The notes below the pieces were generated by a model, which worked only from the letters and a program-made list of their open reading frames with translations, was not told the origin of the DNA and ran no database searches. A stretch of DNA of 64,000 nucleotides, from NCBI GenBank assembly GCA_002205965.3, contig NADL03000001.1, positions 1,302,001-1,366,000 of the forward strand, read 5' to 3'. Below are positions 1-12,194 of this stretch, piece by piece (the first letter of the stretch is position 1; every line of letters begins with the position of its first letter). The position numbers and the translations under genes are program-made. Source of the DNA: Kappaphycus alvarezii. Taxonomy: Eukaryota > Rhodophyta > Florideophyceae > Gigartinales > Solieriaceae.

Positions 1-1008
1 CGGATCCATCTCGAGTAACCGCGACTTCGGAGACTTCTGCCTGCGCTGAAGAAGGAGAGGGAGTAAGCGCGTTCTCGGAATGAAGGAACAGCCATAGTGG
101 GAAAGAGAGGGGAAAGGGGAGATCGGAAATCGGAGACAGGAGAGGAGAGATGAGAAAGGGGAGATGGGAGAGTTTGAGTGTTTGTTGGGTTAAAATTGGC
201 GCAGCACATCTCCACATACCCTTTCCATTTATCCCTGCTTCGCGCCATTCCATTTCTGAAACCATTTCATAAATGGACAATATTTCAGGATCTTTTTGAT
301 TATTCATTTCTGAAATTCAGGAACCAAGTGCTGACATGTACACGTGATGCTGAAAAACTCTGAAAAGCAATTTTCATATGAGAGATTCTGCGATTGGGGG
401 ATGACAGCTTACATAATTAGACTTCTTTGTAGGTGACCTATGCAAACGTCTATTGGGCTATTGGTGACATCAGCAATATTGAAGAGTTATAGGGGTGAAT
501 TTCGTTTGTCGCCTACATTTTCAATCGTAACGGGTAAAGTACCCTTTCACATCCCACATTCACCCCTACACCATTGAGCGCTGCTCAAAGTGCATCCTCC
601 CGCTGCATCTGTTCACCCCGCGCCAGCACTAGTACTATTTGTCTCATAGCTCTCATCATATGTGAAGAATTCACCCGTACCTTACACCGGATCATCGGCC
701 TAATGACACCCCATGACAATTTGCTGCACATTCCGAAAACTATCTCGCAGGCTTGACGCCATTTCAATATCACTGAGGAGCATGCCACACCTCCGCTGCA
801 GTTCTTTTGCTTCCAAAGAGAAGCAGCAACAGTACAATCAATCCAAAAATCATAACGTCGTCTTGCATCTTTGGTACATCCTGATTGCTGCCGTTCTGAT
901 CAACGTGGTGCGAAACGAAGTATGCGCACGCCGATCCGAGCGATGGAAATGGTGAACAATTTCTTTGTCTATTAAAAGCATCAGAACGCATCTCTAACGG
1001 AAAGTGAA
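1..1008. other. intergenic, no gene seen
   Basis: Only short open frames without recognisable domains occur here. Positions 50-170 are purine-rich. No RNA gene, repeat unit or promoter could be supported. Confidence 0.5.
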
Positions 1009-3593
1009 TTGCTCTTGGACTCTAAAGTCAAATATTCTCTTTCAGAAACTGGATATGAGTATGAACTTCGACGCTTGGAAGACGAACAGATGCACGAGTA
1101 TGAGCGTCAAAGAAGTAACTGTTCTCCTGATAGCGGAGAAATGATGCGCCCAGGAGAGGGGCAAAGGAGCCGTGCTGACGAAGCAAGAAATCGAGAAGAA
1201 GAGATAGAGGCAAGGAAAGAACAAATTGCACGCAACCTGATGGAAAAAAGAGCTCGTGAAGAAGCAGACCGTGCTAGGCGATTAAATAACAGTGCAGGGC
1301 GCGACCCTCATTGCGAACATTTGCGTCATGAGGACAATGAAGAACTTCATACCGTCGATAAAAGCTCCCTAGAGAGAGAAATTGACACCGATTTGTGGTT
1401 TGGGCAATATGAGGGTTATTGCATTGTCAGCGTTGGCATGGACCTTAAAAAGGATTTGATGCCCGATGCGCAGGATGGAAGCAATGATGATCAGGATCCC
1501 AATTATTGCCCTGTGGACCATATAATTCCAGACGATGATAGAGATGAAGTTCCCGCAACGCCATCTGATATTGGCAAGAATGCAGAGATTTCTAGCGCTG
1601 AAGAAAAGGGTGACACTGATATAAGGCCTCAAAATGACGGTGAAACCGAGATATCTTCTGAAAGACATGGTTACAGCCACGCAGGTTCGAATTGTACCAA
1701 TGTTGAACCCGAACAATTTGAAACAAGAAGAGATTCGGCGGGTGGCAGAAGAAATGGTACTGGCAAGCAACGAAAACGCTCCGAACAGAAGCATTCATCC
1801 AGTCGCCGGACTATGGAGCGCGCCAAGCTAGCTCTTAAAACGGAAAAACTCGAGCGCGCACGTGGAGACTACGCCGGTGTGTGGAGGTGGTGCCGGAAGT
1901 GGACATGGATTTGCAGTTCCAATGGCAGTGCGAACAGCTAATCAGAGCGTACACGGCGTATATAAGAGTTCAGAATGGGTTGAATATCTCCCAGGCCTGG
2001 GAGAAGGTTGCAATGAAATGTCGCAACTCCACATGTACGGCTTCGATTGTTTTACATTGGCAGCCGAAGGCAGGTCTTTGGAAGCCGAACAATTTCCTGG
2101 AGCATGCAAACAAATGCAGCGGGCAACACGTGGGCGGTGAGAAACATCCCGCAGATGATGGAAGGACCCACTTTATTCCTGCCTATACTCCCCAAAAGGT
2201 TGCCCGTGCAATTTTCAGCGAAGCCATGGACCCAAACACATCTGCGAGAACAATCAGTTCGCTTGTCAGAGCGAAGCAAATTTACAAACGTCAACCGACA
2301 GATAGTCACAATCGCTCGGTGGTACTGGAGTTGTTGCGCCACATGAACGCCTCTAGAGCTGTGCATATGGCAAGTCTGGAGGTATATGCGCGGATTTTGG
2401 AAAACTGCGGACATACTGTCCACATCTTTATCATAGACGGGGTGCAGATGAAACAGCAGCGCGTGAAGGCGTAGAAACACATTTCTCAACAATTCAAGAA
2501 AGCGAAGAATATTCCTATGGACTCTATTTTCAATGAAAATGTCATTGACATGTCTGATATATCAGAAACTGGTCGATACTACGGTGGCCTCCTATTTGTC
2601 CCAAGTGTGGCGAAAAGATACTGTGAGCTTGAGTGTCGGACAGCATATGCAGATGCGGCACACTGCGACGACGTCGGACCTCAACCGCACGACACTACAT
2701 TTCGAGTAGTTACCTATGATGCCAATATGCACCTGCGTCCTCTTGTTTTCGCCCATTTCGTGGGGTATGCGTGCTACGACAACTGGAAACCTGTATTTGA
2801 AGCATGTAAGGCGCTTCCAGGTTTCGATTTTCCAACCAGGACGACCATAGTGGATCAACAAAAGATTATTGATAAGGCCTACAAGGAAGTTTTCGAAAAT
2901 TCGAAGATGTTTCTTGACCCACCCCTCATCAAGAAAAATATTGGTGCCAACCTGGGGGCCACGAAGGCAATTGGACTGTGATTATACGAACGTGCATTGC
3001 ATGCATCGTCTTATGATGTAGTCGAAGAGATTATCGCCGAGTACTCCAAAGTGCGGAAGCAGTACTTGAATCTATTTGACAAGTCAGAGCTTTACAAGGC
3101 TTACTCTTTCCTTGAGGACACGATAGTAACGTCTCAGGGGGCTAAGAGCCAGATGAGCGCATCGCTACGAAATCATATTCGCTGTATTTAACCGCAGAAG
3201 ATGCTTAACAAGGTTGTTCTCACCCAATGTGCTGGCTTTCTAAGACGCCAGAACTCATCGCAGTCTTGCTTATTCTCGGCCCCTCCCGCAATTGAGAAGA
3301 AAATTGCCGCTCTTGTTCGCCGTTCACGTGCATACCAAGAGATAGTTCATTTTTGCGACGTAACATCACAAATGGAAGGCATTGTGACCAGATGCGAGTA
3401 CGGGGCCTTGCGGCTCTGTGTAGTCCTATCAGGAACAACGCAACAGCCACCAAAGTGCTGTGGATACTCTTCAAACGGTGATGAAGTTCCCTGCTTCCAC
3501 GGCGTCTCTGTTTTCTGTGAGATATATGGAGCACCTAGTATTCACCGATTCATTGCAGAACGGCATCTAACTGTGCAATGGAAAGAACTCTAA
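1009..3593 (+). mobile_element. decayed Mutator-like (MULE) transposase
   Basis: The N-terminal part (1009-1870) is a charged, coiled-coil-like stretch rich in E, R and K. A frame change near 1862 leads into one frame running to 3593 but cut by in-frame stops at about 2472, 2979 and 3189. The part at 1881-2474 has a Cys/His cluster (CRNSTC ... HANKC) like the FLYWCH/WRKY-type finger of MULE transposases. The part at 2517-2981 fits the MULE DDE core: VVTYDANMH with a candidate first Asp, then GYACYDNWKPVF, then TIVDQQKIIDKAYKEVF with a second Asp. The part at 3201-3593 ends in a SWIM-like CC...CFHG cluster. Seen: motifs and stops. Inferred: a dead MULE. Terminal inverted repeats were not found, so the element's ends are unknown. 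Confidence 0.6.
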
Positions 3594-3599
3594 ATTAAT

Positions 3600-4639
3600 G
3601 TTTCTTTTCACTGCCTTCTCAAGCGGATGTCGATACCGTCATATCCAGGCAAAAGTGGCGGTTCTTAATGGAAATAATCTCAGCATTCCCAAAGCGTTGC
3701 CACTTTCTCGTGGACATTCAGTCAAGAACGCCGGTGTTCGTAGAAAAGGTTGGTTTTAACGAGTACCAGCCTCTACAAAAAAGAGTTTATGCTTCTTGGC
3801 CATTCCATCGAACAGTTCATGTGTCTGCGATGTACCAGCTTCGTCAGCTCTTTGAGTATAAATTAAGATACATGAGGATGATTGTTTTTTGAGCAGGATT
3901 ATTCAAATATTCTACTCATATCACATGCTTGAAAGCATTAGTCTTAGAATCTTTAAGCTCTGATGACTCTTCTGCCGTTTAGTGTAACTTTGTTTAGTAC
4001 TGAAGGAAACCAACGCCACTGCATCTTTGATTTTCTGGTGAACATTGTCGCCCTATAACTGGACCTTGGTCATGGTTGTCGCTATGTTTTTGCACTTTGT
4101 CAACTTTCAGCTCTCGATTCTAGATCAATGTCGCCTTTGGGTACCAAAATTCACCTGTGCTATCATCGAGCTTGGAAAAAGTCATCCTTGAAAAAAACCG
4201 TTTCACCCCATTGGTAGTTCTCCTTTCGGAGACGAACCCGACAATTGATTCGAGTGCTGAGAGTCACCATTGGGGTACCCTAAATCTGCAAGCGATCGCC
4301 AGGGATGTACCGTACAGCTTTTTGGCTTTTCATATTTGTTGCTTAAAGATTATATTGTGCAGTCGTGGTCTATTTAATTGACATCCACCAGGTGTGGCTA
4401 AAGGAAAGATTAAGGCGAGGCTTCTCAGAAGCGACTTGTCCAACAACCAGTTCGACTGCTCCAGTCCACCACTATCCTACCTTCCTCCCCTTAGTCCCTT
4501 CCTAAGCGCTCCGTCGTCCCGGGTCCCAGCGAAATCTTCTCGCCTCGACAGTAGGTCAGAGCCATGCAACGGTTAAGTATGTACAGTGGGGAGAGGGGAG
4601 AGGTGACCTCTTGATGCACTGTAACAAGAGGGAACTAAG
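3600..4639. other. intergenic, no gene seen
   Basis: No convincing coding frame or structural RNA was found. The stretch could include the decayed 3' end of the Mutator-like element upstream, but no terminal repeat was recognised. Confidence 0.4.
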
Positions 4640-5045
4640 GCAATCCGGCCCTCTGGATTAAACTGTAGTAACTCGCATTATGCGGATTTTGCAGTGATTC
4701 ATCATAACAGAGGTGCTACTGGTCACTCTCTAGGATACTCCGGGCCAAATCCGACCGTATCTTCCAAAATATGAAAGCACCCCACATTACCCCTCACAAC
4801 CGCGGTGTACCGGAAGACGAAGGCTGAGACACATGTCCTCAGGGCATGGAGCTTGGCATTTGGGTGTCTGCCGTGACGTTCTGCGATATAGCTGCTGAGC
4901 TCGTGGAGCACTCTTGAGGTCAGACATGCTGATTTGTCCATAAGTGTCGATTGCGATGGGACGGAGATCAATGCCTTCCAGTTCACAAGCCAAGGAATAT
5001 TCTAGTGCACGACTTTCTCTTCTTCCGCCCTGTTGAGAGTGGAGA
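4640..5045 (-). repeat. 3' fragment of non-LTR retrotransposon, left arm of inverted pair
   Basis: The minus strand encodes a fragment with the signature GIDLRPIAIDTYGQ. It resembles the C-terminal PLAFDSLG segment of the longer non-LTR ORF at 19255-21153. After the coding remnant comes a 3' tail containing GATTCATCATAACAG, which recurs in the copy at 5272-5585. The two copies are divergent inverted repeats separated by about 230 bp. The left copy carries roughly 80 bp (about 4715-4797) that the right one lacks. Family assignment is inference from these shared motifs. Confidence 0.55.
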
Positions 5046-5104
5046 CACCATGGTGAGCAAGGTTACTGTGGGGGGCTGAATGCGACTCGCAACAGTGACA
5101 AAAC

Positions 5105-5203
5105 GTACAGTACAGTACTGCACGTACGGTATGAATGTAAAATTGGCAGTTCACGCACTACGAAATCAAGAAGGTTAGGAATACGTACAGTACAGTACAG
5201 CAA
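5105..5203. repeat. GTAC-palindrome motif cluster (spacer of inverted pair)
   Basis: Two runs of the dispersed motif (TACAGTACAGTACTG-like) occur at about 5105-5121 and 5185-5201, inside the spacer between the two inverted non-LTR fragments. Confidence 0.6.
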
Positions 5204-5271
5204 TGCAAAAAGTTCAAAACAAACTACTGTAGAATTCGGCCACTTCAGTATGATATCGCGTGACTGTAGTG

Positions 5272-5585
5272 TAGTGTTTACACTCTCGACAGGGCTGAGA
5301 AAAAGAATGCCGTGCACTATTCCTCGGTCCGTGAACAGGAAGGCATTGATCTCCACCCCATCGCAATCGACACTTGCGGATCAATCAGCAACTCTGGCCT
5401 CGGAGCGGTCCACGAGCCCAGCATCCTCGTCGCAGAACGTGACGGCAGACCCCGCACGCCGAATGCGATGCCACAAGGACAAGTGTCTCAGCCTTTATCC
5501 TCCTACACCGCTGTTATGATGAATCACCGCAAAATCCGCAATAATGCATTTCGGTAGAGTTCAGTCCGGATGGGCCGGACAGGCT
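5272..5585 (+). repeat. 3' fragment of non-LTR retrotransposon, right arm of inverted pair
   Basis: The plus-strand translation contains GIDLHPIAIDTCGSI, matching the left arm at 4640-5045 and the copy at 46780-46970. The shared tail GTTATGATGAATCAC follows at 5511-5525. Similarity to the left arm continues outward to about 5585. Confidence 0.55.
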
Positions 5586-5589
5586 CCGA

Positions 5590-7560
5590 TCCCCTTTTTT
5601 TACTGTTGCATTAAAAGGTCAACCTTTCCCCCTATATTGCTTGTGCCGCGGAGGGAGTGAAATGCTTCAACTCCGGGATAAATCTGTACTGGGCAGCCGA
5701 GCCATGGACAAATACTTGCAGGGTAGTCTACTCTCCTTCACCGACAAGGCGCGATGATGGTCTCTTTCAACGCCAGCTGCTTGTTGACTGTTCTATCATG
5801 TAGTTTTCAGTTGCCGGAAATGTTGAGTGAAACGTATTACAGATCCTACAACATGATTTGAATGCCGGTTTACAGGACTGCCAACCTTCGCACCGCGCGG
5901 AGTAAGCCAACCCCATCTTTCGCAACCTGTATTTTCAACGAGTCAAAAAAACAAGATTGCTGTAGTGGAACAGTGTGGATTGAGACGATGGTGGTGAGTC
6001 ATGACCAACATTGCACGAAAGAAGAGTGGCCTTAGTGCTTGATGAGCGCTTCATGTGATGAAATCCATGCTGCGGAAGAGAGTCAGCAAAGGCGTATATT
6101 AAACTTTCATCATGCAGATCTCTGTAGGGGGCGAAATTGGGTTGTTTACTGATTAGGGAGGCAGGACGGCTACAGTATTTTCCGAAGACTAGGGGGGACA
6201 GGTCTGTGTAATGGAAGTCTGGAAAGGATCTCTGTAGTGAATTCCATTTCATTATTGTACAGTACAATACAGTACTGTACAGTATAATAATACTGTACCT
6301 GCGTACAACTTAATTTTACCATGCAAGTTGACTGTTGATCTAGGATTTGTCGCAAAGATCCTGTGTCGCCCCGTCCTTGACGCGAAATACAGTACAGTAC
6401 TGTAATACAGTACGCTGCACAGGGACCCATAATCCGTTGAGCATCAGTTACTCGATGGCCCTGTATTTGCAGTACAGTATTATAAAATTAACGAGCAATT
6501 GTACTGCGCAGTAAATGTGGTAATGACAACCAGGATCCCAGCGTTAAAATAACGGTTACACGGTTTTAATTTAAAATATTCTTGAGTTTATATTTCAGCC
6601 CTTTTAATAAAGTATTGTACCTTACCGTGCTGTAATGCTTGGAGATTTATCCACTCTGCACAGTGCTTGATTTGAAGATCATGGATTGCATACAATGATC
6701 GGCAGAGTGCTCGGAAAAAATGGCTTTATGTTTGGTACAGTAGGTTTCCTGTCTTGTTGATATTTCTTGATTTGATGTACAGCACAATACTTTACTGAAA
6801 CATCTTGGTTAAAACTGTGTCTGTACAGTACGGTACACTGAGTCCAGTAACTACAGCACTGATACAAAAATTTACTAAGTAAGTACTGCCTCTCCCCAAC
6901 GACAGACTGCTTACAATTTGGCTTAATCAGTTAAAAAGGTCACAGAAATTGACAGTCTGTCTTTGTTCGTTGCAATTATTTCTGTGCCAGCGAAAATACG
7001 TTTCAAAAGGTAACGCAATATCGGCGGTTGCAGTGGGCCACGAGAGGATACGGGTTTGAAAAGAGAAAAGAGGCGGCAAATTTCGCTGGACGGTAGATTT
7101 CTAGCAAAGTAGGGGAGTTGCGTCATGTATATTTTATCGTATAATTTCCAGGGGCAAACGGAAGGGGTGAAGCGTTTGACAGTGGACTGCTCTTAAACTG
7201 GCAAAACAAAGGCTGAGAGGGTACCTGATGGGGTCGACAAAAAACAAAACATGAAAGTATGTTCGACCCATTCGGTCCTACCTATTTTTGAGGACCAATA
7301 GATACGTGCGGCGCAGGAAGAGAGCGGGGAACGAGGGAAAAGAGAGAAAGGGAGGGAAGGAAAAAGAGAAAAAAGGAAAAAAAAGAATGTGGCTTCCCTT
7401 CCCTTCCCTGCAGCTTTCACTTCCCGGGCACGCTGTTGGTGGTCTCACAGCGGGCCGTAAATACCCCTGCACAAAAAAATTAATAACAAAAAAAGCTTGT
7501 AGTATTTTTCCACATAGAACCCCGCTATATCGCACTCTGCCTTGACAAGGCCCTTTTCAA
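5590..7560. repeat. non-coding region with dispersed GTAC-palindrome clusters
   Basis: No gene was recognised. Clusters of alternating TACAGTAC/GTACTGTAC occur at 6257-6298, 6388-6413, about 6469-6481 and 6822-6837. Positions 7310-7395 are almost purely purine on the plus strand (GGAAAGGGAGGG-like). Confidence 0.5.
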
Positions 7561-7689
7561 CTTTTGGTTCTGGCGCAGCAGAAACCATTGGGAAGCGCCA
7601 CCACTCACTATACTCGGCTTGCCAAAAAGTTGAAGCGTCCTTGGTTCACACACCTCCCTCGTTTTCGACCTAGTCGACCCGCTCGAATC

Positions 7690-8091
7690 GGAGTCGTCCC
7701 AACGCCCGCGCCCTCCGCCACCCGGCCATACCACATAATCACCCCGGCCCTCATCCCCTTTCCCCTCCGATTCTTTATAATCATCTCGACCCCCCCATCT
7801 CAAACTCATCTCCTCTCAATCTCATCCCCTCGTCAAAACTTTCAAGCCACTCTTTTGCCCCCGCCCCTCAAGCACGCTCTCATTCTCCCAACCTTCACGA
7901 CCCTCCCTTCACGTCACCCTCCTCTCTCTCCCCCCACCTCTTCATCCTCACTCCGCCAATCCAATCCATTCACCCCATTCCCTCCCCTTCCCCTCCCCAA
8001 ACACACACTAACACCACCTCCCAAAACACCTCCCAGTAACCTCATTCAATACAACACTAAACGAAATCACCCGGAAAAAAAAGCCATCCCA
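7690..8091 (+). promoter_or_regulatory. pyrimidine-rich leader of the kinase gene
   Basis: This stretch before the chosen ATG at 8092 is strongly C/T-rich on the coding strand, with a TTTATAAT box near 7773. A similar C/T-rich leader precedes the BiP gene. The frame is open through it, but the translation is a low-complexity P/S/T/L sequence, so I treat it as promoter/5' UTR rather than protein. Confidence 0.45.
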
Positions 8092-10292
8092 ATGCCACGT
8101 CGAAGTGCAAATCCCAACGACTGGCGCCGCTCCAGCGGTTCACTAAACAAGCGAACCATACGTGCCGCCCTCTTCGACGGCCGCGCCCGCTCCGCCGACT
8201 CGTTTTCTTCCGTCGCCGGTCGTTGGTCCCTCTCTCGTCGTCGTCGTTCCCGCACCGTCTCCGATCACAAGTCCCGTCTTCGCAAGCGTCGCTCCTATCA
8301 CACCACCCCGCGTCCGCTCGATGACGGTAGCCCGGCCCTGCATACCGATACCCCGTTTGTCATTGCTACCACTGCTGATGATCAGCGTGCTAGGGGGGCC
8401 GAGGCGCGTCAGGGGTCGCGGTATGCTAGTTTTGGAAGTGAGGCTGCGAGTGGTGCTAGTTTGGGACGGGATGCTAGGTTTGTTCATCCGGCTTTGAGGC
8501 CTACGTTTGATGCTTTGAGGTTGTTGAGGAAGATTCCGGAGGTCATGGCTGGTTGGGTCCATGTCAAGGGTGGTAGTGGCAGGGTTAGGCGTTGGTCGCA
8601 GTGGACCTTGTTTTGGGCAGAGTTGAGGGGGGGTTACTTGTTGCTTACTCGAGAGGCTAATTCCGTCGTCGCGATGACCGCCGGGGGGGCTTATCCTGTT
8701 GATTTCATTTATGGTGCTACCCATTGTCTCATTGTTAGAAGTGTTGGTAGGAATGGCAGTGTTAGGTTGCGCTTGAGGAGGACAGGGGGCAGGTCTGAAG
8801 GGGAGCGGGAGGAACCTGTAGAGGTGGAGCGGGAGGTTAGGATAAGTGACAGGTCCAACACGAAGATGAGCACCCAGAGTGAAAGAAAAGGTTTGTCTGC
8901 TAGGGTGGCCAGTTTTGCGGCGAGGATGAGGGGCAGGGCGAGTTCCATGGGTGTCGAGGAGACTGCAGTCGTCGCCGGTGGCGAAGAGGTCCAGGGGACT
9001 TGGTCATGAAAATCCCTAGTTCGCCAGAGGCGGATAAGTGGGAATGGGCTTTGCGAAATGCAACTCAAGGTTATGAGAGCAAGCCCCTTGGGGACTTTCA
9101 ACTGATTGATGCGCTTGGTGCAGGGGCTTTTGGGAGGGTGTACTTGGTGAATGATGTCGTCAAAGGGGAATACTTGGCTTTGAAAGTATTGGACAAGAGT
9201 CTTGTTTTCCGGGATCGTCTGCACTTTGAAAGTGCAGTTAATGAGAGACTGACTCTCGAGCTCGTCAGAGGAAAGCCGTTCATGGCGCAACTGAGGTATG
9301 CGTTTCAAACGAGGAGTTGCCTGTATTTGGTTACCGACTTTTATGAGGGAGGGGATCTGTTCTCATTCTTGCGGTCGCATCATAACGACGTTAGGGAAAG
9401 TCAGGCCATTCGAATTATCGCAGAGGTGGTCTTGGCGTTGCAGAGTATGCATGATATGGGGATAGTATACAGGGATTTGAAGCCCGAAAATGTATTATTA
9501 GATCGTGATGGGCACGTGCGGTTGGCAGATCTGGGGCTGGCTAAGTTGCTAGATCGGGAGAATGACTACTTGACCAGTACTATTTGTGGATCTTTGTCGT
9601 ATGCTGCACCGGAGATGTTGAGCGAAAAGCAATACGGGATCGCGTTTGATATGTGGACCTTAGGAGTGTTCATATACCAAGTGCTGACGGGTGACATGCC
9701 ATTTGAGACGGAAAACCGGAATCGGCAGGAAATCTTGGAAGATCAGCGCAAGGCCGAGATCCCCATGAATGGGTTGTCCGACGAGGGGTATGCGTTAGTT
9801 TGTGCGTTGCTGCGCCCCAACCCGAGTCGTCGTCCAACTTGCCGGGATTTGAGGCAGTTTCCTATGTTCGACGGAGTCGATTGGGATGACCTGGAGAGGA
9901 AGCGACCGCATCGGAATTCAGTGAAGAATGTGATGGATAAGATTGCTGAACGTGCGCGGAAGAAGGAAAGGGAACAGAGTAGGGAAGACGGACAGGGAGA
10001 AGGCAACTTAGGAGGACAAAGTGATGCGTTTTTGCTACGTAACTTTGATCCAGAGGAGTGGTCGGATATGAGCTTCAGCGATGCGTCGGATGGAGCATCT
10101 ACAGCCAGTTTCTTCAGGCCAGATTTCACGGCCTCCGATGAATTGCCAACATTGACGAGAATGGTGCCTGGATGGAGTTTAACTACGGATAACGCTGTTC
10201 CACTTGTGAAACCACAGCTAGCAGTTTCTCCGTTACTGAGAAGGGCAAGCGCGAGAAACGTAAGGAGGAACGGGAACACGCAAACCAACTAG
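8092..10292 (+). CDS. PH domain + AGC-type serine/threonine kinase (PKB/Akt-like layout)
   Basis: The joined product is about 733 aa. Residues 1-150 are basic and Ser/Arg-rich. About 150-325 form a PH domain: AGWVHVKGG strand, R-rich middle, and the C-terminal helix ADKWEWALRNA. About 335-590 is a kinase domain: Gly loop GAGAFGRV, lysine in ALKVLDK, catalytic YRDLKPEN, DLG in place of DFG, and APE in SYAAPEM. YRDLKPEN and the CGSLSYAAPE activation segment are typical of AGC kinases. The tail has a WSDMSFSD stretch that could serve as a hydrophobic motif. The frame breaks at a G run (8994-8997); one extra G joins the PH domain to its own final helix, so this is one gene. The PH-kinase order suggests recruitment to membrane phosphoinositides. 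I chose the ATG at 8092 because upstream residues are low-complexity. Assignment to Akt itself is not certain. Confidence 0.8.
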
Positions 10293-12190
10293 CGATGAAC
10301 GAGCATGTGCCGTCCGAAAGGAAAGTTAGGGTTGCGCTGGTTCTGTTTGTGTGCTTTTAGATGGGGGCTTGTGTCTATGCTGATTGTACTTTTGCGTTTG
10401 TGAGGGTTCGCTAATCGTCGTGTTTTACTCAAAATGGGAGGCTGGTACCTACCGTAGTTGGTCTTTGTTAATGACGCGACTAGTGACATGACATGAGCAT
10501 GTCGTGCTTCGTTTTTCAATCTCCTACACGGGCGGGTACCGTGTGACTGGCTCCCCAAGCTAGTCAAAAAAAACGACCGCACCACGAGGTTACGACGAAT
10601 TCCTGATGCGACGATTCGTAGAATCGATGTTTAGTGCGAACTAGCATTTGTTTCGCAATTGTTCTTTTTGTTTACCCCTTTTTTCTGCAATCGAGGGCCT
10701 TCAGCGCAGGTCGAGCAAAATAGAAGCAAAGGAAGGAGATTGCGGCGATGTTGCGTTGCTACACGGCTTTCAAGTAGGGTCGAAAAGAGGGTATCGCATG
10801 ACAACGGCTGAGTCTCAGCCTGGCGAACAAGCATGGCCAGCATTTCTACCCTGGACTACTATGATTTTGTAGAGCTGAAGAAAGCCTGGGCACGAGCATG
10901 TACTTTTATCGTCCTATGGAAAAACCTTGGCAAAGCTGCCGAGGACGTAGCCTGCAGGGGGTAAGCATTATTCGGAACGTGTTGGCGGTTCCAGTATTTG
11001 TTGTTGAGAGTCGCGGGGTTGTGCTCCTCGCTGTTACTGCTAACGAAAAGATGTCTACATCATGGTACACATTTTGCAATGCGGCTCTTAGCAACAGGAA
11101 TCTGGTGTGGTTTGCAGAACAGAGGATACACTGTTAACTCTTCCATCGGCACGAAGCACACGTGAGTAGCCGATTTGGTTTCATCGGGAAATGATCGAGG
11201 AATCTGGAGTTGGTTTGGTCGGTTCTCCTCATACTGTCTTGTTAGAGACCAGACGATTTTGGTAGCATGATACTAGTCCCGCTAGTGCCTTATCTACCAT
11301 CAGATTGCGCCAGCGTTCCCTAGCAATAGACGTAATAAACAAAAGACAAAATAGAATATTCATCAGATTGTTTGAGATGGACATTTATCACGACACAATA
11401 TCTGATGCCCGAAAAGCTGTGATACGTTGTTTGTATTCGAGAGGATCTCCATGTGCAGTGCCAATGCTCTACCGCAGTATAAACTTGGCGCGCTTTGATC
11501 AGGTCGCGAAATAAGTCCGTTAACCCGATCAGGTACTGACGCTAGAGCTCCCTCTCGATTTTACCACTCATAAGTAGAGCCCTTGGTAGTTGACGTACAA
11601 TCAAAACAGCGGCCTGATGGAAGGTTCTGCACTATCCAGTAATCCACAGCTTCAGGCCTAAAATGCTGCAATTGTCAACCTAACCCCCAACTCCAGAAAC
11701 AGTTCTCTGCGGGCAGAATCACCGCCAAACGAGATATCCGTAATGTCGCCTTCTCATTCGGATTCAACATACCCACTGATTTGTGTCTGGGCTCGCGACT
11801 CGCAGTCCATGACTAGAAATGCCAACCCATCATACTGCTATCTTGCAGAGGTAAACATATTCCACAGAGAACGATTTTGTTTCGAATTTCCAGTCCACTC
11901 ACTCTCGACACGATTCGTACACAGTTACCCTTCTGATTTCGAGCAGTCCAAAGTCACCTGGCCAGCGTCTCTCCCAAGCTGCGAAACTGCCACTTCGGAC
12001 CCTTGCAGTGTGCTGAATTGGCCAGGCATGTCCACCCTGTTGGAATGATATACCCTAGCACTAGTAATGAGCCTCGCTCTGGACCACTGGTTGTAATTCC
12101 GTCTTCCACGCAAAGGCAAAATGCTTCTTCTTCCCCCACCAAAGGCAAAAACTGCTTCTTCGCTTCCGCCCAATTATTTTTCCCTCCTGT
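10293..12190. other. intergenic, no gene seen
   Basis: This contains the 3' flank of the kinase gene and non-coding DNA. Short frames exist on both strands without any domain, signal peptide or homology to the rest of the window. Confidence 0.4.
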
Positions 12191-12194
12191 ATCT

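Noticed and set aside
5105..6840. CRISPR-like regular repeats
   Set aside because: The GTAC motifs are irregularly spaced, palindromic and scattered; no repeat-spacer pattern, and the context is eukaryotic.
7564..8091. upstream in-frame extension of the kinase ORF
   Set aside because: Low-complexity Pro/Ser/Thr/Leu translation of a pyrimidine tract; more likely leader DNA.
8143..8724. 193-codon minus-strand frame inside the kinase gene
   Set aside because: Shadow of the coding strand, with no domain.
11435..11500. possible tRNA on the minus strand (GCGGTAGAGCATTGG)
   Set aside because: Only the D-arm resembles a tRNA; no anticodon stem, T arm or acceptor pairing.
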